This document shows positions 25,018-33,825 of a DNA stretch of 64,000 nucleotides, piece after piece. Position 1 is the stretch's first letter. Every line of letters begins with the position of its first letter. The notes below the pieces were generated by a model. The model made no database searches. It worked only from the letters and a program-made list of their open reading frames with translations, and had not been told where the DNA came from. The stretch covers positions 124,001 to 188,000 of the forward strand of contig NZ_PDHM01000017.1 in the NCBI RefSeq assembly GCF_002573715.1, written 5' to 3'. Source of the stretch: Paenibacillus sp. EZ-K15. GTDB taxonomy: Bacteria > Bacillota > Bacilli > Paenibacillales > Paenibacillaceae. The position numbers and the translations under genes were made by a program.

Positions 25018-26361
25018 TTAAGCCGGTGGAATGCTCTGCGGATTGTTAAATACATTTTTCGGATCGTATTTCGCTTTTACTTTTCTCAATCTGGCATAGT
25101 TCTTTCCATAATAAACCGGCCCTGAACATTTTATGCCTTGGTCTGGAACGTTAATATAGGACCCTACAATATAAGGCTGCAGTTTCTTCCTGGTGTTCCT
25201 GGCTAAGGCAATATTTCTAGCCGCATGAGATGGTTTAACCCATGAACTATTCCATTCGACATAAAATTTAGCTTTTCGCCAATAGAATGCTGTAGCTTTA
25301 GGTGCGATCCGACTTACAGCCCCACCCCAGTTAAGGAAGTAGAAACCGGCTGGAGTCCCTCCCTCTGCTTTTTCTAAAAACTCACGCATGACTTTAAAGG
25401 CTTTATCCGGGAATGGGCGTCTGCCGAAGCCGCTGGAGAACTGGTTGCTAAACCTTTGGGTAAGAATCGGATCGGGAGCCAGCAAAAACTTCGTGGCTTC
25501 TAAATATGGTAGCAACCGGATGGTTTTTTGAGTAGGCGTCCCCACGCTAAGAATAGGTTCTAACTGGCGGATAGCCTCGCTTTTTGATCCCAGGTACACC
25601 CCCAACATACTGACATTCCCGCCTTTTTTGGGACCGATGCTTAATTCGCTGCCCAACTTGGTGCTGGCGTTAGGTGCCCATACTTGCCATTTTTTTACGA
25701 CTTTTTCGAACTGCTCCCATGGCCAGGTGATGCGAAATACGGTAGCTTGGGCTGGAGCGCGCAGTGCTTTTAATTTATATTTGGTATATATGCCGAAGTT
25801 ACCGCCACCGCCACCGCGGGTAGCCCACAGGAGGTCGGAGTTTTGTTTTTTGTTCGCCCGTATGACTCTCCCTTTAGCATCAACCATTTCGAGTTCGACC
25901 AGGTTATCGCAGATGAGGCCTGTCGTTCTTTGCAGCGGCCCAATTCCCCCGCCGGGTGTGATTCCGCCGATACCAACCGTTGGACTGTCACCAAATGGAG
26001 CCATATAACCTTGCCGCGCCAACTTATCTACAATTCTTCCTACCCGATTACCTGTCTCAATTACAACAGTGCCGCTTTTTTTATTCAACTTAATGTTCTT
26101 CATTTGGCTAACGTCGATGACAATGCCTCCATTAACCTGTGAAAGGTTGGTCTCTAGAGCATGCCTTCCGCTTCTCGGACGAATAGGGACATTATTTTTA
26201 CGTGCCCATCTTATGGCATTGGCTACATCCTGTGTTTTTTGAGCGAAAACAAAAACTTTAGGGCATCTGTCCGTATGCGGATCCCAATTCTTACGAGCGG
26301 CTTCATAACCAGGGTCACCCTTAAAAATCACTCGCCCAGTAAGCTTAATTTCTGATTTCAC
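25018..26361 (-). CDS. FAD-binding oxidoreductase, berberine-bridge-enzyme (BBE) type
   Basis: 447 aa from GTG 26361 (AAGGAG upstream). The PCMH FAD domain has RSGRHALE, where His is the usual 8-alpha-FAD attachment, and GIGGITPGGGIG. The C-terminus YYGKNYARLRKVKAKYDPKNVF is the BBE motif. In bicovalent members a Cys precedes PTVG; here it is Ser (DSPTVG), so FAD is probably linked through His only. No signal peptide. It likely oxidises a sugar, polyketide or other alcohol. Single gene with its own terminator. Confidence 0.9.
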   Translation of the reverse strand: MKSEIKLTGRVIFKGDPGYEAARKNWDPHTDRCPKVFVFAQKTQDVANAIRWARKNNVPIRPRSGRHALETNLSQVNGGIVIDVSQMKNIKLNKKSGTVVIETGNRVGRIVDKLARQGYMAPFGDSPTVGIGGITPGGGIGPLQRTTGLICDNLVELEMVDAKGRVIRANKKQNSDLLWATRGGGGGNFGIYTKYKLKALRAPAQATVFRITWPWEQFEKVVKKWQVWAPNASTKLGSELSIGPKKGGNVSMLGVYLGSKSEAIRQLEPILSVGTPTQKTIRLLPYLEATKFLLAPDPILTQRFSNQFSSGFGRRPFPDKAFKVMREFLEKAEGGTPAGFYFLNWGGAVSRIAPKATAFYWRKAKFYVEWNSSWVKPSHAARNIALARNTRKKLQPYIVGSYINVPDQGIKCSGPVYYGKNYARLRKVKAKYDPKNVFNNPQSIPPA

Positions 26362-26501
26362 GATCTATCCAACTCCTTATTAATAAATGATCATACTTTT
26401 CATCAACCAATTAGGCAGGTTACATATAACGTATGAAGGAGTTCGATGTCGTGTATGGGCTGAAGCTGATAAGGTTTTATATATTGTTTTGGGTATAAAA
26501 C

Positions 26502-26526
26502 AAAAAAAGCCGCGGATTCCGCGACT
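26502..26526 (-). terminator. GCCGCGG terminator of the ArsR-VOC operon (repeat copy A)
   Basis: Minus-strand GTCGCGGAATCCGCGGC then TTTTTTT. A conserved AGAACATA element lies between the VOC stop and this stem. Confidence 0.8.
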
Positions 26527-26556
26527 TCTTATGTGTGTATGTTCTTGTCCTACGTG

Positions 26557-26940
26557 TTACTTTTGCACAATCTGAATAAGGTTGCCACATGTATCGTCGA
26601 ATACAGCTATAGTGAGTTCGCCCATTTTTGTCGGCTCCATAGTAAACTTTACGCCTTTTTCCACTAATCGTTTATACTCTTTATGAATATCTGCAACACC
26701 AAACATTGTTGCTGGGATGCCATCGGCAAATATTTTCTTTTGATATTCCTTGGCTGCAGGATGGTCATTCGGTTCGAGTAAAAGCTCGGTACCGTCTTGC
26801 TCATCGGTAGAAACAAGCGTTATCCACCTAAATTCTCCGACAGGAACGTCCTCCTTTTTTAGAAACCCCAGCTTTTCTGTATAAAACTCCAGTGCCTTGT
26901 CTTGATCTTTTACGAATATACTGGTAACAATGATTTTCAT
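26557..26940 (-). CDS. VOC/glyoxalase-fold protein
   Basis: 127 aa beginning MKIIVTSIFVKDQDKALEFY at ATG 26940, whose first A is shared with the last base of the ArsR stop (TAATG), implying translational coupling. FRWITLVSTDEQDGTELLLE and FDDTCGNLIQIVQK are typical of single-domain VOC proteins that bind a metal or small drug. The ArsR-VOC pairing resembles self-regulated units for detoxifying small molecules. Substrate unknown. Confidence 0.92.
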   Translation of the reverse strand: MKIIVTSIFVKDQDKALEFYTEKLGFLKKEDVPVGEFRWITLVSTDEQDGTELLLEPNDHPAAKEYQKKIFADGIPATMFGVADIHKEYKRLVEKGVKFTMEPTKMGELTIAVFDDTCGNLIQIVQK

Positions 26941-27218
26941 TATTCTATCCATCCTTTCAGCAAATTTTTAAGTGGCTCGTTGTTGAATATAACTACTCGA
27001 TATTTTCCCTTTCGTTTTGATTTTACGAGTCCTGCATCTTCTAATGTAGAAAGTTGTTTGGCTATCGCTTGTCGCGAAATGGACAGGTCGTGCTTCATAA
27101 TGAGACGTACCGTTAGTTCATACAACGTAAGCTCGTTGCGTTCGGATAGTTCGTCTAAAATAAGCCGCCGAGTCGAGTCTCCTAGTGCTTTGAATATAGC
27201 GTCTTTGTCCCAATTCAT
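26940..27218 (-). CDS. ArsR-family winged-helix regulator
   Basis: 92 aa. IFKALGDSTRRLILDELSE and LSISRQAIAKQLSTLEDAGL are the ArsR helix-turn-helix. It lacks the ELCVC metal site, so it is of the non-metal type often fused in operons with VOC or SRPBCC partners. It is coupled to the VOC gene. The start site has only a weak GGAT upstream. Confidence 0.9.
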   Translation of the reverse strand: MNWDKDAIFKALGDSTRRLILDELSERNELTLYELTVRLIMKHDLSISRQAIAKQLSTLEDAGLVKSKRKGKYRVVIFNNEPLKNLLKGWIE

Positions 27219-27313
27219 ATATCCAGTATAAGCAACTGTAGGGTTGCTTAACTAGCCAATGCGAGGTCGGACTATGCACGTCATGAGCGATTGGATAAAA
27301 TGCTGCAAAAAGC

Positions 27314-27337
27314 AAAAAACACGCCGCAAGGCGTGTT
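27314..27337 (-). terminator. Terminator of the 27.4-kb hypothetical gene
   Basis: Minus-strand AACACGCC-TTGC-GGCGTGTT followed by a T-run. Confidence 0.85.
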
Positions 27338-27380
27338 CCGCGAGTTGTGTTTACTTTTCGAGTTACTACTGATGAAGACT

Positions 27381-27845
27381 TTAATATTCTCCCTTAATGA
27401 CGAAAAACGAGCCCCGGATCGTTCCAGCTAATTTAGACTTCTGCCTGGCAAATTTAAACTTTCCTTCTAACTCCGGTGGTACCTCCATCCCCTCAGAAAG
27501 CTTAAAACCAACGGCCCGCTTCTTAGGGTCATCAACCGTATACATGACATTGAGCGCAAGACCATCCTCATAAAAGACGTAGGTAAACTTAATATTTTCC
27601 ACTTGAAAACGCGACGTTTCCAAAGGTTTGGCTGCAAACTCAATATCACGTTCTTCTTTCAAAATACGGTTCACATATTCGAGGATCTCCTGGCTTTCGC
27701 TTGCTGGTTCAACCGTAAATTCATGCTTGTATTTGTTCATAAAGTATCGGGCTTCATTCGCTCGTAAACCAGCAAGCGCGTCTGCTGCGGGTGAAGATTC
27801 TAACCCAACCGTAGATACATTTTTAAAATCAACAATATAGAACAT
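27381..27845 (-). CDS. Hypothetical protein
   Basis: 154 aa from ATG 27845, 7 nt after AGGAGG (ATG 27851 is too close). It is soluble, alpha/beta in appearance, opening MFYIVDFKNVSTVGLESS and ending IRGSFFVIKGEY, without a signal peptide or known motif. It lies 78 bp downstream of the YobU-like gene in the same direction and may be cotranscribed. I do not recognise the family. Confidence 0.75.
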   Translation of the reverse strand: MFYIVDFKNVSTVGLESSPAADALAGLRANEARYFMNKYKHEFTVEPASESQEILEYVNRILKEERDIEFAAKPLETSRFQVENIKFTYVFYEDGLALNVMYTVDDPKKRAVGFKLSEGMEVPPELEGKFKFARQKSKLAGTIRGSFFVIKGEY

Positions 27846-27923
27846 TTGCATCCCTCCTAAAAGTTTTGTGAGCGTTACTTCTTAGAACCTACTTCGAGCA
27901 AAGCTTGCATCGGAAGCGTTCAC

Positions 27924-28403
27924 TTATTTCCTAACAACGGGAATCCATACTTCACCAAATACTAACCCGTTCCGTTGACCCATCTCAACCGTTGCATTCG
28001 GCCCACCAACGTAGGCAATATTCTGTGCTTCTGGCAAGACTTGTCCGAAGGCAATGCCTGTAAGTGTATTACTCAACTCTTCAGCCGTCTTCCCTTCCCC
28101 TTTAACAACAAGGTATTCCCCCTTAGGAAACTGAATAACCCTGGTTGCTTCGGGTAGCGATTCCTCTGTCATGACGCCAGCATAGTACATCATCTTGTTG
28201 TTCACCGCTTCGTTCACGGCAAAAATGTAGTCATTTGCGGCGATGTTCTTCAGAGTGACAAGCCTTCCATCTTGTTTCACTGCCTCCCAAAAATCTGCTT
28301 TCTCTTGGTTTATGCCAGCATAGTCTGTGTAATCGCTCTGCAGCTCAGTTCCAATTCCTAAAACGATAAAGCTGTCTTTTTCCTCAAGCGTATAATTTGT
28401 CAT
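27924..28403 (-). CDS. GyrI-like effector-binding protein (YobU-like)
   Basis: 159 aa from ATG 28403 behind GAGGAAGG; a much longer open frame upstream lacks coding support and overlaps the divergent gene. The sequence (MTNYTLEEKDSFIVLGIGTELQ ... FPKGEYLVVKGEGKTAEEL) is the AraC-type effector-binding/GyrI-like fold as a stand-alone domain, as in B. subtilis YobU. Such proteins bind hydrophobic small molecules and some hydrolyse them. Divergent from a WYL regulator, matching the yobU-yobV arrangement. Confidence 0.85.
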   Translation of the reverse strand: MTNYTLEEKDSFIVLGIGTELQSDYTDYAGINQEKADFWEAVKQDGRLVTLKNIAANDYIFAVNEAVNNKMMYYAGVMTEESLPEATRVIQFPKGEYLVVKGEGKTAEELSNTLTGIAFGQVLPEAQNIAYVGGPNATVEMGQRNGLVFGEVWIPVVRK

Positions 28404-28514
28404 ATTTAAAACCTTCCTCTTTTTTAAATTTATCAAATGATTTGTCTTTTCACTTGATGGGTTTATAATATCCTTAAACCATGTCAAAAAATGATACCGT
28501 TTAGGGGAGGCCCT

Positions 28515-29477
28515 ATGAAAAAAGTTGAACGAATTAATGTCATCATGCGCTATATCAATAATCGTGCCCATTTTACTATATCTGAAATCATGCAGGAATT
28601 TAATATCTCTCGCTCGACAGCGATTCGAGATATCAGAGAAATTGAAGCGATGGGGATGCCACTTGTCGCTGAAGTTGGGAGGGATGGGGGTTATTTTGTC
28701 ATGAACAACTCTGTCCTGCCCACAGTCCGCTTTACCGATAATGAAATTAAAGCTCTGTTTATAGCCTTTATGGCTACAAGAAATCAACAACTTCCTTATC
28801 TCAAGAGTCGTCAATCTTTAGCTGAAAAATTACTAGGGCTCATCTCGGAAAACCAGCAAGATGACCTTGTTCTGTTAAATCAGATATTGCTTTTTGAAGG
28901 AACCAACCCTCATAACCCCGACCTTCTTGATCTGTCTGACCTGCCCCATCCGATGTTAGAAAAGCTCATTCAGATCCTGCTTTTGGACAGATATTTATGG
29001 CTATCCATCAAAGAAGAGAAGGTAATCAAGTCTTATCCCATGTATCTCTTGCATCTTTATCGTGAAAAAAGCTTATGGCTAATTGAAGGTTTTGACTTGG
29101 AGGAAGAAAAGAGGCGGATTGTACCTGTCGACAATCTCACCCATGTAGAACCATACCCTACGAAAAAAAGAGTAAGTAAGAAAAAGATATTAGAACAACT
29201 AAGTAAGCAGGAAGAAGAAATCAACCTTGTCCTTGATCTCGGTCCAAAAGCGATTGCCCAGTTCAAAAAATACCATCCTTTAAAGTTTTCAGTTTCATAT
29301 ACGAATCCTTACCAAACCACAGCCACCTTAAAGACTTTTATCAATGTTCATCATTCAGAAGAATTAACCGAAATAACCAATTGGCTGCTTTTTCTAGGTG
29401 GAGACATCAAGATCAGAGAGATCCCTGAAGAAGTCGTTGCAGGTATAAAAGAAAGATTTAATTTATACTGCCCATAA
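28515..29477 (+). CDS. YafY/YobV-type HTH and WYL-domain regulator
   Basis: 320 aa from ATG 28515 (GGGGAGG upstream). N-terminal HTH_11 (HFTISEIMQEFNISRSTAIRD) followed by a WYL domain with LHLYREKSLWLIEGFDLEE, and a C-terminal WCX-like extension. Related to B. subtilis YobV. It is divergent from the YobU-like gene, which it presumably controls. The ligand is unknown; WYL domains often sense nucleic acids or small ligands. Confidence 0.9.
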   Translation: MKKVERINVIMRYINNRAHFTISEIMQEFNISRSTAIRDIREIEAMGMPLVAEVGRDGGYFVMNNSVLPTVRFTDNEIKALFIAFMATRNQQLPYLKSRQSLAEKLLGLISENQQDDLVLLNQILLFEGTNPHNPDLLDLSDLPHPMLEKLIQILLLDRYLWLSIKEEKVIKSYPMYLLHLYREKSLWLIEGFDLEEEKRRIVPVDNLTHVEPYPTKKRVSKKKILEQLSKQEEEINLVLDLGPKAIAQFKKYHPLKFSVSYTNPYQTTATLKTFINVHHSEELTEITNWLLFLGGDIKIREIPEEVVAGIKERFNLYCP

Positions 29478-29589
29478 GCAGCAACTGTTCAAACCTAATT
29501 ATTATTGAGCTTGGTCAGTTGCCGGCTATCCCCTATTATCTCACGAGCACAAGGAATCGTATCCATCTCAAACGATCGATTCGACCTTA

Positions 29590-29636
29590 AAAATAAACAT
29601 CCCCTTCTTCTTATAGAGAGAAAGGGATGCTTATTG
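29590..29636. terminator. Bidirectional terminator between convergent genes
   Basis: AATAAACATCCCCTT pairs with AAAGGGATGCTTATT, between the WYL regulator and the convergent permease. Confidence 0.8.
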
Positions 29637-29662
29637 GTTACTTTTAATGGATGTTAGCCCAT

Positions 29663-31054
29663 TCATTTGCCGCTATTATCTTGATCGGTTTGTGCACTTA
29701 TTGGAGCAGACTTGACAACTCCTAAAGCATAATAACTAACCACAATAATACCTAAGAAAACAATGCCGATAATCAGGGAAACCCGAGTCTCATCGTTCAG
29801 CCACATACCGACCAGTACCATAAACAAAAAGGCGATGGTCACATAGTTTGTCATTGGGGCGAGGGGCATTTTGAACGGATGATGCTCCAATGCATCCCCT
29901 TTGATTTTTCTGAATTTGATTTGACTGATCAGAATAACAAACCATGGCACCATACCGGGAAGTACGCTGGCACTGTATACGTGCACAAACAGATTTTCCG
30001 GTGCGATATAGCTTAAAAATACGCCAATACCCAATCCCACGAGTACGCCAATCGTTCCCAGCAGAGGCACCCCGTTATGGGACAGTTTCGTAAATATTTT
30101 TGGTGCCTGTCCATTGACTCCCAATGTATAAAGCATGCGTCCTGCGCTATAAATTCCGCTATTACAACCTGACATGGCAGAGGTGATGACAACAAAGTTG
30201 ATGAGCCCCGCCGCTGCAGTAATGCCGATTTTCGCAAAAGTCGCAACGAACGGGCTGCCGATGGCTTGCAATTGATTCCAAGGATAGACCGTTACAATCA
30301 CAAATATCGCGCCAATATAGAAGATCAATATCCGCCATATGATACTTTGCGTCGCGCTCATTAACGTTTTTTGCGGGTTCTTGGCTTCACCTGCTGTGAT
30401 CCCGATCAGTTCGACCCCTTGATAAGCCCCGATCACCAGCGAGAGGGCAAAGAAAAAGCCTGACCACCCACCTGTGAAAAAGCCCCCATGCTGCCACAGG
30501 TTAGAAAATCCGATCGCATTTCCACCGTTACCAATTCCGAACAAAATCAGTCCAAACCCAGCAACAATCATCAAGACGATGGTTACGATTTTAATCATCG
30601 AAAACCAAAACTCAAATTCACCAAATGATTTCACAGAGAATAGATTGGCTGCACCGAGTATCACCATTGCGACGATCCCTGGTATCCAACCGGGCAAATC
30701 CGGAAACCAATACTTCATATAGGTCCCTACGGCAATGATCTCTGCCATCCCGACAATAACCCATTGGAACCAGTTGCTCCAAGCCGTCATATACCCTGCC
30801 AAAGGATGAATGTACTTATGCCCAAAGGTCGCAAAGGCCCCCGTGCTCGGCTCTACGTACTGCATTTCCCCCATCGCGCGCATAATGAAAAATATAAATA
30901 TCCCGACAATTGCATACGCAAGCATCACCGATGGACCTGTCCATTTGATCGTGCTTGCCGAGCCCATAAATAACCCGACACCGATTGTGCCGCCCAAAGC
31001 AATCATCTGAATATGACGAGCTTCGAGTCCCCTCTTTAATTCATTGTTGTTCAT
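29663..31054 (-). CDS. Amino acid permease (APC superfamily)
   Basis: 463 aa from ATG 31054 behind GAGGGAA; a 21-codon upstream extension has no ribosome site. ELKRGLEARHIQMIALGGTIGVGLFMGS is the entry helix of the amino-acid transporter family (substrate-binding glycines), and about 12 membrane helices follow; GEAKNPQK lies in a conserved loop. The closest groups are the B. subtilis YbxG/AapA-like transporters of neutral or acidic amino acids. Exact substrate open. Confidence 0.93.
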   Translation of the reverse strand: MNNNELKRGLEARHIQMIALGGTIGVGLFMGSASTIKWTGPSVMLAYAIVGIFIFFIMRAMGEMQYVEPSTGAFATFGHKYIHPLAGYMTAWSNWFQWVIVGMAEIIAVGTYMKYWFPDLPGWIPGIVAMVILGAANLFSVKSFGEFEFWFSMIKIVTIVLMIVAGFGLILFGIGNGGNAIGFSNLWQHGGFFTGGWSGFFFALSLVIGAYQGVELIGITAGEAKNPQKTLMSATQSIIWRILIFYIGAIFVIVTVYPWNQLQAIGSPFVATFAKIGITAAAGLINFVVITSAMSGCNSGIYSAGRMLYTLGVNGQAPKIFTKLSHNGVPLLGTIGVLVGLGIGVFLSYIAPENLFVHVYSASVLPGMVPWFVILISQIKFRKIKGDALEHHPFKMPLAPMTNYVTIAFLFMVLVGMWLNDETRVSLIIGIVFLGIIVVSYYALGVVKSAPISAQTDQDNSGK

Positions 31055-31238
31055 TGCAGCTTCCCTCTCTGCTACCCTCTTAGCTGTTAATTTGGACAAG
31101 TTGAAAAATTTCATCATAATGCCAATTTTGTTGTGTTGACGCTAATCCAATTGTAGTATTTTGTTCCTATGAAAACAATGATATTCATTTGGTAAACCTA
31201 ATTGAAAATCATTTGGTAGGCTTAAACATCGTGTATAC

Positions 31239-31260
31239 AAAAAAGCCGCATTATTGCGGC
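31239..31260 (-). terminator. GCCGCA terminator of the PadR-BtrH operon (repeat copy D)
   Basis: Minus-strand GCCGCAATAATGCGGC followed by TTTTTTG; an AGAACATA element precedes it. Confidence 0.8.
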
Positions 31261-31323
31261 CTGTTCAAGATATATGTTCTCATGTGCGGCAACCACACTT
31301 CAACCCAAGCCATGGATCCATAG

Positions 31324-32304
31324 TTATAACAATAACTCCATCGATCTACGTTCTTTTTCCGCTATCTCAAGCAAATGGATTGAGGCTTGTTTCAAGCTTT
31401 CGATGCTCCTTGTTTTCCCGGCATGGTCGATCATGGATGAAACGCCGGTCCACATGGGAGCGAGTTGCGCGAACTGCAAGTATGCTTTCTCTACTTTGGG
31501 ATCGCCCAACAAGTCCGCGCTTTCTTTCAGAAAATCCCGATAAAGGTTTCGAAAAAGCGCACCCCCGGTTCCGCCCTTTTCCATCAATAACGCGGTCAGG
31601 CACAGATCTTGTTCAAAGTTTTTACTGCGGGACGGCCATTTCAAGATTTCGCTGCTCATTTTTATGATGCCTTTATTGCCTGCGTTGCGGATGGGCGGAT
31701 TCAAATAGTCATGTGCATTTTGGGCCAATGCCGAACGAACAGCGGGTTTCATCGGCGGAAGATCGCCGAAGGATTTGACCGTGAAGGAACGATTCCTGGA
31801 ACTCATGGGACCTTTGGCGTTTCTGGCCATGGCCAGATGATCTAAACGTGTCGTCAAAAGTCCGCCTTGCTGTCGCGTGTCGGCCATATATGCGTATTCG
31901 TCATCCATCCCATAGATCACTGCATAATGGCCCGCAAAGTGAACTTTACTTGTAAAGTAATCCAAGTAATAGGAGTCTAATTTAAGCCCAACCGGAATTC
32001 CTCGTTCAATGAAGCTTTGGACATTTTTCTTCGCTTTATCAATCGAAGTTGTTTCTTGAACGTTCAGAGTTAAGTTAAGCCTAGTTGCGATACGCGCAGT
32101 CAAAGTATCCGTTTTCGCCCTCCCTCCGATAAAAGGAAAGTCCATATTTTTCGAATCCCAATAAATAAAACCCAAACCTTCCCCCAGTCCAAATAACATC
32201 GGTTCCGACAGCCGGATGCCTGCAAATTGAAGCAAATTGCCCACTGCCGTGGTCTCACAATGTGTTCCATCATACGGAACAAAACCCTGAATGATATGGG
32301 ACAT
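31324..32304 (-). CDS. BtrH N-terminal-domain protein (C39-like cysteine acyltransferase/peptidase fold)
   Basis: 326 aa from ATG 32304, one base after the PadR stop. GTHCETTAVGNLLQFAG places a nucleophilic Cys at residue 16, and GHYAVIYGMDD carries the His, as in BtrH (the gamma-glutamyl side-chain transferase of butirosin synthesis). The C-terminal half resembles the DUF4872 region found with BtrH_N. Such proteins occur in peptide- and aminoglycoside-type biosynthesis, but no acyl-carrier protein is nearby. Transcribed with PadR. Confidence 0.85.
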   Translation of the reverse strand: MSHIIQGFVPYDGTHCETTAVGNLLQFAGIRLSEPMLFGLGEGLGFIYWDSKNMDFPFIGGRAKTDTLTARIATRLNLTLNVQETTSIDKAKKNVQSFIERGIPVGLKLDSYYLDYFTSKVHFAGHYAVIYGMDDEYAYMADTRQQGGLLTTRLDHLAMARNAKGPMSSRNRSFTVKSFGDLPPMKPAVRSALAQNAHDYLNPPIRNAGNKGIIKMSSEILKWPSRSKNFEQDLCLTALLMEKGGTGGALFRNLYRDFLKESADLLGDPKVEKAYLQFAQLAPMWTGVSSMIDHAGKTRSIESLKQASIHLLEIAEKERRSMELLL

Positions 32305-32305
32305 A

Positions 32306-32857
32306 TTAATTCCTCTCTTCCGACAATTCATGGATTAGACTCATCACGAATGTTTGTTCGCTCTCGATTAGATTCAGAGGATGTTGGAATAACGATCTCA
32401 CGTGAAGCGGCAGCCGGGCGCCGCCCTGCGATTCGTAGGTTTGTTTTATGTTCTTTAGTGCCTCACTAAGAAGATCCAGCCTTTTTCGCAAAGCTTCAAT
32501 AGCTTCGTCTTTCTCGATGAATGGTAATGCCGCTAGTCCAAGGTCAAAACGTTGATCCCGCTCCCGCGTTCTGGAGAGACTGGATAAGACTTCGTCCTTC
32601 AGCGCAGCCGTCCCACTCTCCGTAATAGCAAATCGGGTCGGCATCGGTCCTTTTCCAGATTTTCCACCGGAATCTTCTGACATGACCAATCCTTTTTCGT
32701 TCAATTTTTTCAGTCCCGTATACACCGAAGTGGTGCCAATATGCGCCCACTGCCGATAGCCGCGCTGATCGATTAATTTGTTAATATCGTATCCTGAAGC
32801 TTGATCCAATTCAGTAAGGATCTGGAGCAACATAAATTCTACGTTAGAAAGGTTCAC
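32306..32857 (-). CDS. PadR-family transcriptional regulator
   Basis: 183 aa from GTG 32857 (AGGAG, 7 nt). The N-terminal winged helix (EFMLLQILTELDQASGYDINKLI, then SVYTGLKKLNEKGLV) and the C-terminal coiled-coil dimer helix define PadR subfamily-2-like proteins. It is tightly coupled to the BtrH-like gene and probably represses the unit until a ligand, perhaps an antibiotic, binds. Confidence 0.92.
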   Translation of the reverse strand: MNLSNVEFMLLQILTELDQASGYDINKLIDQRGYRQWAHIGTTSVYTGLKKLNEKGLVMSEDSGGKSGKGPMPTRFAITESGTAALKDEVLSSLSRTRERDQRFDLGLAALPFIEKDEAIEALRKRLDLLSEALKNIKQTYESQGGARLPLHVRSLFQHPLNLIESEQTFVMSLIHELSEERN

Positions 32858-33127
32858 CAGATAGCTCCTCTCTTCATAAATATTTCACACGTATAATATA
32901 ACAGTAGTGTAATATAAAATCAATAAAAAGAGCACATGGCATTCATAAGCCTTTGCGCTCTCTTGTTTTTACAGCTTTGATGGGTTTCTGCCTTTGAAAT
33001 GCAACCTTTACGCCGAGCCAGGCTCTAGAAAAAGACTAAATATCTCGTTCCTCATACTCAAAGGGTTCTTCACAAGAGTAAATATCATGGAAAAAATTTA
33101 ATTATATCATCGGTAATTCATAAAACT
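32858..33127. other. Intergenic region with a weak hairpin
   Basis: PadR promoter region (a TATAAT at about 32895), then an imperfect AAAAAGAGC...GCTCT hairpin at ~32928-32965. No gene seen. Confidence 0.4.
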
Positions 33128-33161
33128 AAAACCACTGATTTCAATACTCACCAGTGGTTTT
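33128..33161 (-). terminator. Terminator of the decayed acetyltransferase
   Basis: AAAACCACTG and CAGTGGTTTT pair perfectly; the stem reaches the last base of the gene's stop region. Confidence 0.8.
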
Positions 33162-33726
33162 TATTCTTCGATTGTTTTGATGAGCTTTGCAGGTATGCCA
33201 CCAACAATTGTATAATCAGGAACATCTTTTGTAACAACAGCTCCGGCTGAAACAATTGAATGTTTACCGATCGTTACACCAGGCATAATGGTTGCTGCAA
33301 TTCCTATCCATGCCCCTTGTTTAATAACGATTGGTTTTGATACGGTAGATCTTCTTTGAGCCGGAGATATCGGATGATTGATTGTAACAAGATTTACTTC
33401 TGGAGCAATTAACACCTTGTCTTCAATCGTGATACCTCCCCGATCCATGAATGTACATCCTTGATTAATGAAAACCTCTTTCCCACTCTAATATTTTGAC
33501 CGTAATCTGTGTAAAACGGTGGCAGCAACTCAAATGTATCATCCACGTTATATCCCGTTAACTGTCTAAATAGTTCTCTGACTTTAGCTTTGTTGTGATA
33601 ACCCGTATTTAGCTCTGCAATCAGTTTCTGCGCTTGCTAAATAGCGTCGGCTATTTTATAAAATTCTGGGTCACGTATTGAAATAACCTCACCTGAGCGG
33701 TCTCTTTCAAAAATGTCATTGTTCAT
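33161..33726 (-). pseudogene. Maltose/galactoside O-acetyltransferase-like hexapeptide protein, two lesions
   Basis: Start ATG 33726 behind GGGAGAG. The frame gives MNNDIFERDRSGEVISIRDP and then an in-frame TAG at 33637-33639. It continues as QAQKLIAELNTGYHNKAK...YTDYGQNIRVGK until a one-base loss in an A-run at about 33480. The other frame resumes with FINQG and the intact 95-residue beta-helix (WIGIAATIMPGVTIGKHSI, VGGIPAKLIKT). The original was ~188 aa, the Maa/LacA size. Two independent lesions make it a true pseudogene. Confidence 0.9.
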
Positions 33727-33787
33727 ACATATACTCTCCCTGCACATTTTTTTGATTTGTTAGCACTGAAGCATCAGGTTCTTCTAG

Positions 33788-33825
33788 TTGACACTCACAT
33801 ACTAGTACTATATAGTACTAGTATG
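33788..33825 (+). promoter_or_regulatory. Consensus promoter with a 28-bp palindromic operator that includes the start codon
   Basis: TTGACA (33788-33793) and TATAGT (33811-33816) are spaced exactly 17 bp. A perfect 28-bp palindrome (33798-33825; half-site CATACTAGTACTAT) covers the second half of the spacer, the -10 and the ATG of the TetR gene. Transcription should start at or next to the ATG, giving a leaderless mRNA. Confidence 0.85.

Noticed and set aside
27924..28814. Long 296-codon version of the YobU-like gene
   Set aside because: The upstream 137 codons overlap the divergent regulator's start, and a good ribosome site precedes the internal ATG 28403.
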